A stretch of 48,873 nt of DNA from a virus (IMGVR_UViG_3300032731_000731:1-48873); one strand, 5' to 3'. Positions 9,211 through 17,943 are shown, counted from the stretch's first letter. Numbers and translations: made by a program. Notes: a model not told the origin generated them from the sequence alone.

Positions 9211-11773
9211 AACTAAAATTTTGTTTATCTTTTTTAATTTCTAAGAAATGGTCCACTGAATCTCTCATTGTTTCTAAATGAGATATAATAGCTACAAATT
9301 GAAATTGGGTTTTTAAATATTGGAATAACATATGAACAGAATTAATATTATCAGCATCTAACGACCCCCAACCTTCATCAATTGCTAAAAAATTAGAGCG
9401 AGGTAAGTTGCAAACATTAATTAAACCGACTCTTAAAGCTAAAGATGAAATAAATCTTTCCATACCACCACTTAATTCTAGTGGCCATACATTATCTTCA
9501 TCATATGCAATATAAGTATTAATATTTTTACCGTCCATATGTAAAACAATACTGAAATCAACTATTTGTGCTAATATATTATTGACTTCACCTTCAATAG
9601 TCGGTAATGACTTTTCTATAAGTTCATATGGAACACCATCACGTTTAATAGCATCTAAATAATATTCATATGCTTTATATTTACGTTCCAGTTCCCTAAC
9701 TTTTTCAATAGTTTCTAAAATTGAAGTATGTCTGCTCTCACAGATTTTTATTTTACTATGAATATCCTGCAATTTAGTAAGCACACGTTCACGTTTATCT
9801 AAAGTATCATTTAATATACGAGTTGCATCGGCAATTTTACCATTGATCGTTACATTGTGTTTAATATCATTTTCTTTTTCATGATGATCAGCAATTTTTC
9901 TATCAACATTTTCTACCTGAAGATTGTATCCCTTTGCCTTTTCTCTAAATAATCGTAATGAGGTTCCTGTATTTTCTTCGGCTAATGTCAAGTCTGATAA
10001 TTGTTCTTGTAAATCAAGAAACCGTTGATATTCTGCATCTATTGGTGCTAATCGTTTACTAATATCTTCTAATAAATGTACCTTTTCTACATATTTACCA
10101 ACTAATTCCTGGTTCTTTTTGTGATTTTTGTTTGTTTCTATCGCTCGAAGTAACCATGGATTGGTTCTGCAATATTCACAATTTTTATCATATTTATAAT
10201 TTTTAAGAAGTTCCAAATCATCAACTTTTTGTTTAACAATCACCTTTAATTTATCTAATTCAATACCTGTTTGTTCATGGTCTTGCCTATGTATCAATAA
10301 ATCCTGATATTGTGCTGTTATATCATGGGTTTCTAATTCTTGAATTTGATTAGTGATAGATGATAAACGTTCTCGCTGTAAATTTCGTGTTTCTATAACT
10401 GATATTTCCTTCTGTAAAAAATCATCTCGTTTATTTTCAAAATCTTCTTTAGCAAGCAATAATCTATCTAAATCAATAATAGATTTATCAATAGGTTTTA
10501 ATTTTTTAGTTAAACGTAATAATTCAGCATTAGCCTTCTTTTCTTCTGCTATTAAAATAGTCTTTAATAATTCTAATTTATCATACTGGGTTGTATATTC
10601 GGCTTGCTCACATTCAGTTTCTACTAAATCCTTATCATAATTATGTTTACGAAAATCTTTAAGAATAGCTGAAATATCAAAGCTTTCATCATGAGCGACG
10701 GTGTATAATTTATCAAATAATCCCATACCCATAAATTGGGCAAGTAATTCTTTTCGTTCCTTTTGAGTTTTATCAATAAATACAGTAAAATTATTCTGTA
10801 ATGAAAGGCTCGTTAACACAAAATCTTCATATGTACCAATATATTTACGAATATTAGCATTTGTACTCCGGCGTTGATCTCCATTTAACTCGAATTTTTC
10901 GCCGGTTTCATCTACACACCAAAAATTAACGTTAACTTTAACTTTCTCATTTTTTAATCTCTTAGCAGATCGTTCAATATAAAAATCTACTTCATTCATT
11001 ACAAAATGTATCTTACATTTAAAAGTACTTCGCCTACTGTTTAACACTTTCTCTGCTTTAAATGCCCTAGAACTAGTATCATATAAGCAAAACGATAATG
11101 CATCCCATAAACTAGATTTTCCATGTGAGTTTGCGGCAAATAATCCTACTACACCATCTAGTTTAGTAAAGTCTACTTTATTACCAGTTCCATATGAAAA
11201 CATATTATCAAATTCAAATTCTTTAAGGGACCAAAATACATTCCGGTTAACGTCTTCCTCGGGCAAATCCGTTACAATCTCTAAATTAATTCGTTCAATT
11301 TCATCATATATATCCTCACTAATAATATAATTTCTATCTAAATAATCTTTGATTAAACTAAACAAATAATTAGGATTTGAAATATCACCAACACTAATTT
11401 TGGTTTCTCGATCACCCGTTTTCGTATTACTTAATGAATCCACCCTATTAATGGTAACTTCAGAAATGCCATACATACGTCTAATTTGAGCCAGAACAAG
11501 TTTTAATTGTGAAGTGTCAGTATTACTCACTCTAACACGTAAGCGAGCATTTTGCGGCATATTAGACACGTCTGGAACGATTCCGTTATCTACATCTAAG
11601 GTATAATAACCATATGGATTATATATTTTGTGAAAATCAGGTTTTCTCGTTTTAACATCCCATGTAAGAAATCCTTTATTCAAATCCTCACCATAATTCT
11701 GTGCAATTAATGCTCCTGCATAACTTATCGCCGGAATTTTACGTATAATTTTATATTTTTTACCCAATATCAT
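9197..11773 (-). CDS. 46: gp46-like recombination exonuclease subunit with a fused gp47 C-terminal domain
   Basis: A Rad50/SbcC-type ATPase. Residues about 185-235 hold the N-terminal ATPase half with Walker A ANSHGKSS (Lys about 219; the first Gly of the loop is Ala). A long coiled coil carries a zinc hook CEYC near the middle. The C-terminal half has the signature LSGGMERF and Walker B FLAIDEGWGSLD. The first 165 residues are not Rad50-like: ISYAGALIAQNYGED and LNKGFLTWDV are typical of the C-terminal domain of phage gp47/Mre11 proteins. So this frame joins the end of gp47 to gp46. The ATG at 11773 is preferred over a TTG at 11776. With gp47 it resects DNA ends in recombination-dependent replication. 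Confidence 0.9.
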   Translation of the reverse strand: MILGKKYKIIRKIPAISYAGALIAQNYGEDLNKGFLTWDVKTRKPDFHKIYNPYGYYTLDVDNGIVPDVSNMPQNARLRVRVSNTDTSQLKLVLAQIRRMYGISEVTINRVDSLSNTKTGDRETKISVGDISNPNYLFSLIKDYLDRNYIISEDIYDEIERINLEIVTDLPEEDVNRNVFWSLKEFEFDNMFSYGTGNKVDFTKLDGVVGLFAANSHGKSSLWDALSFCLYDTSSRAFKAEKVLNSRRSTFKCKIHFVMNEVDFYIERSAKRLKNEKVKVNVNFWCVDETGEKFELNGDQRRSTNANIRKYIGTYEDFVLTSLSLQNNFTVFIDKTQKERKELLAQFMGMGLFDKLYTVAHDESFDISAILKDFRKHNYDKDLVETECEQAEYTTQYDKLELLKTILIAEEKKANAELLRLTKKLKPIDKSIIDLDRLLLAKEDFENKRDDFLQKEISVIETRNLQRERLSSITNQIQELETHDITAQYQDLLIHRQDHEQTGIELDKLKVIVKQKVDDLELLKNYKYDKNCEYCRTNPWLLRAIETNKNHKKNQELVGKYVEKVHLLEDISKRLAPIDAEYQRFLDLQEQLSDLTLAEENTGTSLRLFREKAKGYNLQVENVDRKIADHHEKENDIKHNVTINGKIADATRILNDTLDKRERVLTKLQDIHSKIKICESRHTSILETIEKVRELERKYKAYEYYLDAIKRDGVPYELIEKSLPTIEGEVNNILAQIVDFSIVLHMDGKNINTYIAYDEDNVWPLELSGGMERFISSLALRVGLINVCNLPRSNFLAIDEGWGSLDADNINSVHMLFQYLKTQFQFVAIISHLETMRDSVDHFLEIKKDKQNFSFINF

Positions 11774-12461
11774 CAAGTTTCCACCCTCTGTCTAAATAAT
11801 ATTGTAATACATTTTCATCTACAGTTTTAGTTTCTATTGAATATTCTTGAAGTGACTGCATCCGATGAATATCACCTAGAAGAACCATATCATAACCAAT
11901 AAATTTATTGATTTTTATTTTACTTTGAAGTTCAAAACCAAAATCGGTTTTTGATCTGGCAACTGTACCATGAAATAATGCAATTTTAGTACGTGTACTT
12001 TCAAAATCTTTAGCTTTAATATATTTTTTAGGATCATCAAATATTGACATTACAACAAAATCAATATCTGCTATTGTATATATGCCGCTATCACGAAGAT
12101 AGAATAAATTAGGATTATTTAAATTATTAATAATAGGAGAAAGTGCATCTAAACGATGAGGATTATTTAGATTTGCATCGTGATTGCCCGTTATAACAAT
12201 AGTTGGAGCAATAGACGCACATGTAGATAAAAACTTTGAGGTTTGATGGATTAACTCCGGAGACATTTGTGTTTTAGCATGCACAATATCACCGCCAATA
12301 TAGATAATTCCATTACCCGTGAATTCTCTTAATTTGGAATATAACGTTTCAAAAACATGCTCGTATTCTCGGTGTCTTTTCAAATTTCTAATATGGATAT
12401 CAGCAATATGTGATATCCATTCTATAGAATTGAACCCAACATCAATTTTCTTTTTATTCAC
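11760..12461 (-). CDS. 47: gp47-like (Mre11/SbcD) nuclease subunit, phosphoesterase domain only
   Basis: A calcineurin-type metallophosphoesterase. Visible motifs are DIH (residues 21-23), GGDIVHAK (about 56), GNHD (about 95), IALFHG and VLLGDIHRMQS. At 233 residues it is short for the family (T4 gp47 is about 340) because the capping domain that follows the last motif is missing. That domain is encoded at the start of the next frame, which overlaps by 14 bases in the +1 frame. The final codons read ATT GGG TAA, and a +1 slip there would continue into the gp46 frame. Partner of gp46 in double-strand-end processing. It overlaps the upstream 66-aa gene by 8 bases. Confidence 0.88.
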   Translation of the reverse strand: MNKKKIDVGFNSIEWISHIADIHIRNLKRHREYEHVFETLYSKLREFTGNGIIYIGGDIVHAKTQMSPELIHQTSKFLSTCASIAPTIVITGNHDANLNNPHRLDALSPIINNLNNPNLFYLRDSGIYTIADIDFVVMSIFDDPKKYIKAKDFESTRTKIALFHGTVARSKTDFGFELQSKIKINKFIGYDMVLLGDIHRMQSLQEYSIETKTVDENVLQYYLDRGWKLDDIG

Positions 12462-12654
12462 TAAATATTTTCCGTGCTATTTTAATATTTTCTGGTGTGA
12501 CTTCTACATCCCATGCTATCGGTTTTCCTCGCTTTATATATTCAGCGACAATTTTACCGTCAGCGTCTTTAACTGCTTTATTAACTTTACGTTTACCTGT
12601 TAAATGCAGTCTCCACCGGTCATAATATTTCCATATATCTTTTTGGCTTGCCAT
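12454..12654 (-). CDS. Small hypothetical protein, 66 aa
   Basis: I do not recognise this protein. It is basic in the first half (DRWRLHLTGKRKVNKAVKDA) and ends in a short helix. It overlaps the end of the primase gene by 35 bases and the start of gp47 by 8 bases, in a tightly packed replication operon. The overlaps on both sides and the lack of another use for these bases support a real gene. Confidence 0.6.
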   Translation of the reverse strand: MASQKDIWKYYDRWRLHLTGKRKVNKAVKDADGKIVAEYIKRGKPIAWDVEVTPENIKIARKIFSE

Positions 12655-13582
12655 ATGTTAATTTATACTTCATTAAATCTGAAAATGAAGTTTCCTCTGT
12701 ATCATTTATATATTGTATCATTTTCTGAAATCCAATTTCTGATGGATCTCCTTCTTTTAAATTGACAAGATACACTTCAATTCCACTATTTAAAAATTCT
12801 TCAACAATAGTAAGGGAATCTTTCATTGCATCCGTGTCTAATGATACATATATCCGTTTAACATTTTTTTCAAATATTTTTTTCTTTAATTTAGATAAAA
12901 TTGTTTTGCCAAACAATGGAATAACATTACGTTTAATTGCCATTGCATCATAGGGCCCTTCTACTAAAATTATTGGTTCATCCCAATTAATAAATAAATC
13001 AAATCCTATAATATTTTTAGGAAAATCACAATTACGATATGGCATTTTACTTTCATAAAATGATCGGCCTACAAAAAAATTTAACTGCGCATTACCATCA
13101 TATGATGGTATAATAATTCTGTTATTATATTTACCTGATTCACAATATCCTAAATTATATTTTAAAATATCTTTAAAGGTAATATTTCTATGCGTTAAAT
13201 AAGTTATTGCATGATTATATTTTGGCGTTGACTGCTTTACATATAACGGTTGATATTCACGTGGTAAATATAATTGATGTTTAGTTTCAGTATCAGAAAA
13301 TTTCTTGTGTGGACTAAAACCTACTAATGCATTTAATTCATTACACTGAGAACGAGATGCACGTATAACTTTAAATAATTGATGAAATGTTCGGCCTTTG
13401 GCATTACAAACCCAACATTTCCAATAACCATATTGTTTTAATTTGTTGTCCATATTAATTTGTAATTTAGTTTTATAATGATTACAAAATGGGCAAAAAA
13501 ATGAAATTTCTCCAGGCTTTGTAAGGATTTTTCCCCGTCCTAAAATGGTTTCAATTAAATTTAATAATGCTGAATTTATCAT
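12620..13582 (-). CDS. 61: DNA primase, T4 gp61 type
   Basis: The N-terminus has a zinc-binding module with Cys 30, 33, 56 and 59 (CPFC and CWVC). This matches the single-stranded DNA-recognition zinc domain of CHC2-type primases. The middle carries a Toprim domain: EPIILVEGPYDAMAIKRN (about residue 200) and VSLDTDA (about 248), which supply the acidic metal-binding residues. The length of 320 is close to T4 gp61 (342). The enzyme makes RNA primers for lagging-strand synthesis, working with the replicative helicase, which is not in this window. The start overlaps the last 32 bases of the Vsr-like endonuclease gene, and there is no strong ribosome site, so coupled translation is likely. Confidence 0.88.
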   Translation of the reverse strand: MINSALLNLIETILGRGKILTKPGEISFFCPFCNHYKTKLQINMDNKLKQYGYWKCWVCNAKGRTFHQLFKVIRASRSQCNELNALVGFSPHKKFSDTETKHQLYLPREYQPLYVKQSTPKYNHAITYLTHRNITFKDILKYNLGYCESGKYNNRIIIPSYDGNAQLNFFVGRSFYESKMPYRNCDFPKNIIGFDLFINWDEPIILVEGPYDAMAIKRNVIPLFGKTILSKLKKKIFEKNVKRIYVSLDTDAMKDSLTIVEEFLNSGIEVYLVNLKEGDPSEIGFQKMIQYINDTEETSFSDLMKYKLTYGKPKRYMEIL

Positions 13583-14168
13583 TTAAAAACTCGTCATTAG
13601 AAATTCTATAAAATCTACAATCCAAAGCATCAATTATCTTCCGCTGTCTTTTCATATCTTCATCTTTTAAATTTCCATATTTATTATAATGATGATTTTC
13701 ATCCCATTCAATAACCAAATTTAAATTTGGTTCATAATAATCAACTGTATATCTACCTAAACGAACTTCACCACCATTTTTGGCATGATTTCCATTCCAA
13801 TTCATAAACATATTTAACCAATCAAAATATTCACATGCAAGTTCATTAAAATTTGCCCACTGGCCTTTAGGAAGTTTTAATTTTCTAATATTTGATTGTG
13901 TAATACAAAAATCACTACCCATCTTTATTCCCGTTTTAGCAATACTTATATTTTTTTTATGATTATCTGATAATGATCTTCCGTACCAATAATTATTTTT
14001 ACCTTTTTTACATTCCGACCACTGAATCAATTGTTTAGGTGTTAATTTAGAGCCCTTTCTATTTCCACCAGTTTTCTTAAAATGATACATATAACAGTTT
14101 TTACTGCAATATGTTTTATTATTTTTAAGTATATCATTTTTACAAACCAAGCATTTTCTTTTTCTCAT
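13551..14168 (-). CDS. Homing-type endonuclease: zinc finger, NUMOD3, Vsr/DUF559-like domain
   Basis: Residues 6-25 form a small zinc finger (CLVC, then CSKNC). Residues about 58-80 (NNYWYGRSLSDNHKKNISIA) are a NUMOD3 DNA-binding segment. The C-terminal 80 residues have the Vsr-like PD-(D/E)xK layout: YTVDYYEPNLNLVIEWDENHH, then DMKRQRKIIDALDCRFYRIS. This combination is typical of free-standing homing endonucleases of the EDxHD group. The frame begins inside the 49-aa gene upstream, and its last 32 bases overlap the primase start, as if the element had supplied a new leader to the primase. The target site is unknown. Confidence 0.8.
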   Translation of the reverse strand: MRKRKCLVCKNDILKNNKTYCSKNCYMYHFKKTGGNRKGSKLTPKQLIQWSECKKGKNNYWYGRSLSDNHKKNISIAKTGIKMGSDFCITQSNIRKLKLPKGQWANFNELACEYFDWLNMFMNWNGNHAKNGGEVRLGRYTVDYYEPNLNLVIEWDENHHYNKYGNLKDEDMKRQRKIIDALDCRFYRISNDEFLNDKFSIIKFN

Positions 14169-14289
14169 AATATTTCTCCATACGTCGCTTCTTTATTTTT
14201 TCTGCGTTTTTGAGATAATATTTTCTTGACTTTATTTTATTAGCTTCTTTTATTTCTTCTTTGGTTTTATATATTACTTTTCTACCCAT
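14140..14289 (-). CDS. Small basic protein, 49 aa
   Basis: The ATG at 14289 follows GAGAGG at good distance. The protein is dominated by Lys and Arg and has two RKYY/EKYY-type segments (SRKYYLKNAEKIKKRR and MEKYYEKKK), a pattern common in short phage proteins next to HNH or NUMOD endonucleases. It overlaps the start of the Vsr-like endonuclease by 29 bases. It could be a DNA- or RNA-binding leader of the endonuclease gene, or a remnant of another mobile gene. Function unknown. Confidence 0.55.
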   Translation of the reverse strand: MGRKVIYKTKEEIKEANKIKSRKYYLKNAEKIKKRRMEKYYEKKKMLGL

Positions 14290-14355
14290 ATTACCTCTCT
14301 ATTATAAATATAAAGTAATTACAAAAAAGTAATAACATTATTGATTTTCAGCCAT

Positions 14356-14880
14356 TTAACTACGTTTATTATATGGATCAATTTGAAATTCCACAAATAA
14401 TTGATTCAAAGGCTTAGTAAGTTTACCAGATTTTGGAAAAATTGGAAATTTCTTTTTTTGTCCTGATTTAATATAAATCTTTTTAAGAGTATTATAATTA
14501 CGTTTTGATATCTTTCTCTCCTTAGGCTTTTCAGTAGGATGAATTAATAGGTATTTTTCTCTATCTAAATAATCAGCAAGATTTCTTAACAATTCCTGCA
14601 AGGATAACTGTTTTTTATGTAATCCCATTCTCCTAAAGTTTTTAAAAATTTTTCCCTCCCAAGAATTACAGACTTTACACAAAACACCCCTGATTAACCC
14701 AGCCCCATCTTTTATTAGTGGCTGATTTTTAAATAACTTATGTTGATGATCAAGAGTAATATTATCTTTCCCAGCAGTTTCACCACAAATAAGACATTTA
14801 CGATCCTGATGTTCGTATATTTCTTCTCGTTTTTTCTTTATATCTGAGTATTTTAAATATTTAACGTTAGTTTCACCCAT
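14356..14880 (-). CDS. 49: Recombination endonuclease VII (Holliday-junction resolvase)
   Basis: The key T4 gp49 residues are in place: zinc ligands C29 and C32 (CLIC) and C68 and C71 (CKVC), catalytic D44-H45 and H47 in LDHQHK, and N72 right after the last Cys (CNSWEGK). The region after it, a helical dimerisation part ending in LLRNLADYLD, then IHPTEKP and a basic tail, also parallels gp49. Length is 174 against 157 in T4. The enzyme resolves branched DNA before packaging. No clear ribosome site precedes the ATG. The gene follows a 241-base intergenic gap that probably holds its promoter. Confidence 0.9.
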   Translation of the reverse strand: MGETNVKYLKYSDIKKKREEIYEHQDRKCLICGETAGKDNITLDHQHKLFKNQPLIKDGAGLIRGVLCKVCNSWEGKIFKNFRRMGLHKKQLSLQELLRNLADYLDREKYLLIHPTEKPKERKISKRNYNTLKKIYIKSGQKKKFPIFPKSGKLTKPLNQLFVEFQIDPYNKRS

Positions 14881-15121
14881 ATGGGACCTACGACCTGAAA
14901 TGTTAGAAATAATATTTAATTAATATTTAGTTTTTAATTTTTAATTTTTATTTAATAATTAATAATATATTTAAATTAACTAGTGTATTAGAGTTATCAG
15001 GTCAATTTAGACCATAATTATAGGTATGTATATAACAATTAATTCAGAAAAATTAATTTATAACTTCTTCCGTCTAGACAATAATATATAGTTCCTACAA
15101 ATAGAAAACCATCAAAATATT
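14881..15121. other. Largest intergenic gap (241 bases), very AT-rich
   Basis: No open frame of note and no tRNA-like structure on either strand. It contains a promoter-like block (15081-15110) that is repeated before the tmRNA gene, long A/T runs, and close to the resolvase start an AGGTC-GT-AGGTC direct repeat on the minus strand. It is probably the promoter and leader of the endonuclease VII gene. Confidence 0.5.
15081..15110 (-). promoter_or_regulatory. Promoter-like block shared with the region before the tmRNA
   Basis: Read on the minus strand the block is GGTTTTCTATTTGTAGG followed by AACTATATATTAT. About 24 of 31 positions match a block at 34736-34766, including 12 identical bases in a row (ACTATATATTAT). 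Both sit upstream of a gene start in non-coding DNA. This suggests a shared early or middle promoter class with a TATATT-type -10 element. Confidence 0.4.
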
Positions 15122-15772
15122 TTAATTATTTTCAAATATAATTTCACCAGGAAATTCTTTCCAATATTGTGTATCAAAGGCATCTAATCTATATAATTTC
15201 TTATATAATAATTTCCAATCAATTATAAAAACGCCATTATAATAATCTATTGCAGTATATATAGGTAATTTATAATCTTTAGCTAATTTAATTATTTGTC
15301 GTGCATGTGCTTCTATTTCTGTATAATCAGTTTTATATTTATTAAAATATTTATCAGAAGGATTATTTAGATTATCATATGATTTCATATACCACTTAGA
15401 CTCAGGAAATTTATAATGCTGTATAATATGAGTAATTTCGTGTTCTATTTGAGTTAATAATTCTAACCGTAACTCATGTATATTATTTATATTTTCAGAC
15501 CGAAATTTCCCAGCAAAATTTTTATCAAGTCTTAATTTTATTGAATCACTGTAGGTAACAGATGCTCTTAATAATCCAGGAACGTGTTTGGTTTGATATA
15601 CTTGGATTGATACATTCTTAAATATAGTTTTAAATTCACCCTGTAAATCAGAATCTAAATTATCTATAACAAAATCAGCGGTAGTTTTTCGTAATAATTT
15701 TAATATAATTGAGGTGAAAATATTAGATATATTACTAGTTTTTATTTTAATTAGAACCTCTAGAATTACCAT
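15122..15772 (-). CDS. Putative zinc metallopeptidase-like protein (HExxH)
   Basis: Residues about 110-125 contain IEHEITHIIQHY, a HExxH motif. A Glu-rich helix follows about 40 residues later (TEIEAHARQIIKLAKD), which would supply the third zinc ligand in a gluzincin-like arrangement. The gene lies at the end of the tail-structural cluster and overlaps the MscS-like gene by 26 bases. The first 30 residues are hydrophobic and basic but not a clean signal peptide. Possible roles are virion-protein processing or cell-wall entry; neither is shown. I do not recognise a named family. Confidence 0.65.
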   Translation of the reverse strand: MVILEVLIKIKTSNISNIFTSIILKLLRKTTADFVIDNLDSDLQGEFKTIFKNVSIQVYQTKHVPGLLRASVTYSDSIKLRLDKNFAGKFRSENINNIHELRLELLTQIEHEITHIIQHYKFPESKWYMKSYDNLNNPSDKYFNKYKTDYTEIEAHARQIIKLAKDYKLPIYTAIDYYNGVFIIDWKLLYKKLYRLDAFDTQYWKEFPGEIIFENN

Positions 15773-16094
15773 TTTGTGGTAATGTTTTTTCTATATCCAT
15801 ATCAGGTAATCTATGATTAAATACCATCATTTTTCGTCTTGGATCTACGTCTAACATAATAAATATAGTTTTACGAAATCCCTTTCTTGAAATTCTGGCT
15901 TTTCTACCTTTAAGATATACAATATCATCTTCGTTAATATCATTTCCTAAAAATACAGAAATTCCAGCCGCTAAATTTTTAACAAATTCACGTATCATAG
16001 TCATACACATAAGGCCTACCAGTAATACAAGTAATTTCCAACCATATGTTATAATTAAAAATTGTAAAGTCTGTTCAATCTGTATTTCAGTCAT
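15747..16094 (-). CDS. Single-pass membrane protein resembling a minimal MscS channel module
   Basis: One hydrophobic segment spans about residues 13-34. It is followed by MIREFVKNLAAGISVFLG and NDINEDDIVYLKGRKARI. That succession resembles the pore helix and beta-domain of small mechanosensitive channels (NLAAGI..F, then GD/DDIV, G, V..I, T). The whole channel is normally above 250 residues, so at 115 residues this would be a stripped version or an unrelated membrane protein. It lies between a tail structural gene and the HExxH gene. Localisation to the host inner membrane is likely; channel function is a guess. Confidence 0.6.
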   Translation of the reverse strand: MTEIQIEQTLQFLIITYGWKLLVLLVGLMCMTMIREFVKNLAAGISVFLGNDINEDDIVYLKGRKARISRKGFRKTIFIMLDVDPRRKMMVFNHRLPDMDIEKTLPQNGNSRGSN

Positions 16095-16127
16095 AAATAG
16101 TTCCTGGTTTTCGTAAACGTTATAATT

Positions 16128-17174
16128 TTATACATCAAATCTAACCACAACACCAAGTTTTAATTCTGGATCATTACGCATCGGTTTAGCTAATTTACCA
16201 ATAACCAGTAATTGGTTTTGATCATTAAACAATCCAACTGTTGTAATATATGGAGCAAAATCAGAATGTGTTACCTCATTAATATATGTACTTGTTGCAT
16301 TATAAGAACTAGAATATGAACCAGTACCATATAATTTAGGATTGTCACCCGGCGGGAAAAATTTATGTACATCAAATGAACCAGGTTTTATAGTTATACT
16401 ACCACTTCTATCATTTGAAACACTAATATTAGTTGTACCATTGAATTCACCAGCATCAACCATACAAACGTATTCATATTCATATATGGTATGTGTTGAT
16501 TTAAAATTAATTGAAAATCCATTTGAACCTGAATTTAATCCTACAGTAGCATATGAACCAGTGTCTGTAATTGTAATTATACCTTGAGAATAAAAGGCAT
16601 TACCAATTACACTTCCACTTTCTGTATCTACTACTAATGAACTTGTATCGGCAAAACTCTCACTTTTATAAGATGCAAAACTTGATGAATAAGCAAAATC
16701 ATATAAATTACCATCTCCATCATCTCGTATATCATAAGTTACGTTGGTTGAATCATCTGTTAACTTGATAGAACCAGGTTTAATGTTTTCACCATAAAAT
16801 TTTTGAGGAACCGTAATTACATTAACCCGGCCATATAAGTTACGCTGCTCTTTTGATGTTTGATTACCACCAAGTGTATATGGTGGTTTATTAAAATCTT
16901 TATAATATAACTTTTTAATACCAAAATAAACTGGTAATTTATAAAATGTTCCTATACTATAAGCTAAATGATTTAAACCATAACTAGCAGACAGTGAATT
17001 ATATGTACCAAAACTCTGAGACGCGGCTGAGCTTGTAAGAAAATTCCACGCACTGCCACTTAATCCTTCAAGCCCGAATACTCCACTAGCACTATCAGCA
17101 CTTGTAAAGGTAAATTCTTTGTAAACTTTGAATGGATTAACTGAACTATCATCTGGATTAAGTGTTTTGTACAT
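16128..17174 (-). CDS. Virion structural protein with ITTVGL(F/Y)ND C-terminal domain
   Basis: A Ser/Thr/Gly-rich, beta-type protein of 348 residues. Its C-terminus (APYITTVGLFNDQNQLLVIG then KLAKPMRNDPELKLGVVVRFD) closely parallels the end of the 340-residue protein two genes upstream (KTYITTVGLYNDNNELLAVA). The two therefore share an attachment or assembly domain. The neighbours are all tail and baseplate genes, so it is probably a baseplate- or tail-attached structural protein. Its first 17 bases overlap the end of a homing endonuclease gene. No catalytic motif is seen. Confidence 0.75.
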   Translation of the reverse strand: MYKTLNPDDSSVNPFKVYKEFTFTSADSASGVFGLEGLSGSAWNFLTSSAASQSFGTYNSLSASYGLNHLAYSIGTFYKLPVYFGIKKLYYKDFNKPPYTLGGNQTSKEQRNLYGRVNVITVPQKFYGENIKPGSIKLTDDSTNVTYDIRDDGDGNLYDFAYSSSFASYKSESFADTSSLVVDTESGSVIGNAFYSQGIITITDTGSYATVGLNSGSNGFSINFKSTHTIYEYEYVCMVDAGEFNGTTNISVSNDRSGSITIKPGSFDVHKFFPPGDNPKLYGTGSYSSSYNATSTYINEVTHSDFAPYITTVGLFNDQNQLLVIGKLAKPMRNDPELKLGVVVRFDV

Positions 17175-17943
17175 TTATTTTCTCTAAAAGTATTTTAGGA
17201 TTTTTCTCTATTTCACTTTGCCAAAACCTATGAATTTCAAACCCATGTTTTTTAGCAAATTCATTTTTGAAAGCATCATTCTGTTTGGTTTCTTCTAATT
17301 TAAAAAATGGAGTATATTTTTTGGCTTTTGGACCCCCATGCCAATAATCTCCATCTATTTCTAATATTATATTTGTTCCTTTAAGTTTAAAATCATACGA
17401 TTTACATATTCCATCCCTATTTAGAAAAAATTGATAATAATATTTTATATTGTGTTTAGTTAATAAATCAGCAACTAATTTTTCCAAATTATTCATTGGT
17501 CGCTTAGACATTATTTTTTTAATAGCTTCTAGTGTATGAGTTTTACCATACATCCCATTGTTTTTGCCCTGTGATAATTTCAATCGTTTTCGTGTATCAC
17601 TCATTTTTTTCTTAGATTCTTCTGAAAATTGAAATCCCAATTTAAAATTACCTTGTTTTTTGCGAATTTTACTTATTTTGGCCTTGGTTTTATCAGAATG
17701 AGGATGGCCATAATGAGGAGATTTTTCTCCAGTCCAAGTTTTCTTTAATTCAGCTAAACATTTTCGTGAACATGTAGTTCCTCCGGTAATTGTTTCACAT
17801 ATCGGACATGGATTATAATTTGGAAAATCATTTAAATTTTGAGCTACATAATTAATAAATTTAATTTTATGTAACATTTTTAAATGATGACTAAATCCTT
17901 TAATACCGATCTTTTTATTACAGTATCTACATTTAATAATCAT
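17158..17943 (-). CDS. Homing-type endonuclease: zinc fingers, NUMOD3 repeats, DUF559/Vsr-like domain
   Basis: The N-terminus has a C2H2-like finger (CRYC..HHLKMLH) and a second Cys cluster (CPIC, CSRKC). Residues about 92-150 hold three NUMOD3 segments (SPHYGHPHSDKTKAKISKIR, FSEESKKKMSDTRKR, NNGMYGKTHTLEAIKK). The C-terminal 110 residues form a PD-(D/E)xK-type nuclease: SYDFKLKGTNIILEIDGDYW, HGG, then a helix and GFEIHRFW. It interrupts the run of structural genes and its end overlaps the start of the next one by 17 bases. This arrangement repeats at other endonuclease genes in the window. Function as a mobile homing nuclease is well supported; its target is unknown. Confidence 0.85.
   Translation of the reverse strand: MIIKCRYCNKKIGIKGFSHHLKMLHKIKFINYVAQNLNDFPNYNPCPICETITGGTTCSRKCLAELKKTWTGEKSPHYGHPHSDKTKAKISKIRKKQGNFKLGFQFSEESKKKMSDTRKRLKLSQGKNNGMYGKTHTLEAIKKIMSKRPMNNLEKLVADLLTKHNIKYYYQFFLNRDGICKSYDFKLKGTNIILEIDGDYWHGGPKAKKYTPFFKLEETKQNDAFKNEFAKKHGFEIHRFWQSEIEKNPKILLEKINVQNT

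Noticed and set aside
14881-15121. tRNA or group I intron in the gap before the resolvase
   Set aside because: No T-arm, no acceptor pairing, no intron core pairing, and the flanking frames are complete.
15484-15494. TATAAATA late promoter inside the HExxH gene, and similar octamers at about 24780, 37855 and 41580
   Set aside because: Internal to coding regions; at this base composition several such octamers are expected by chance.
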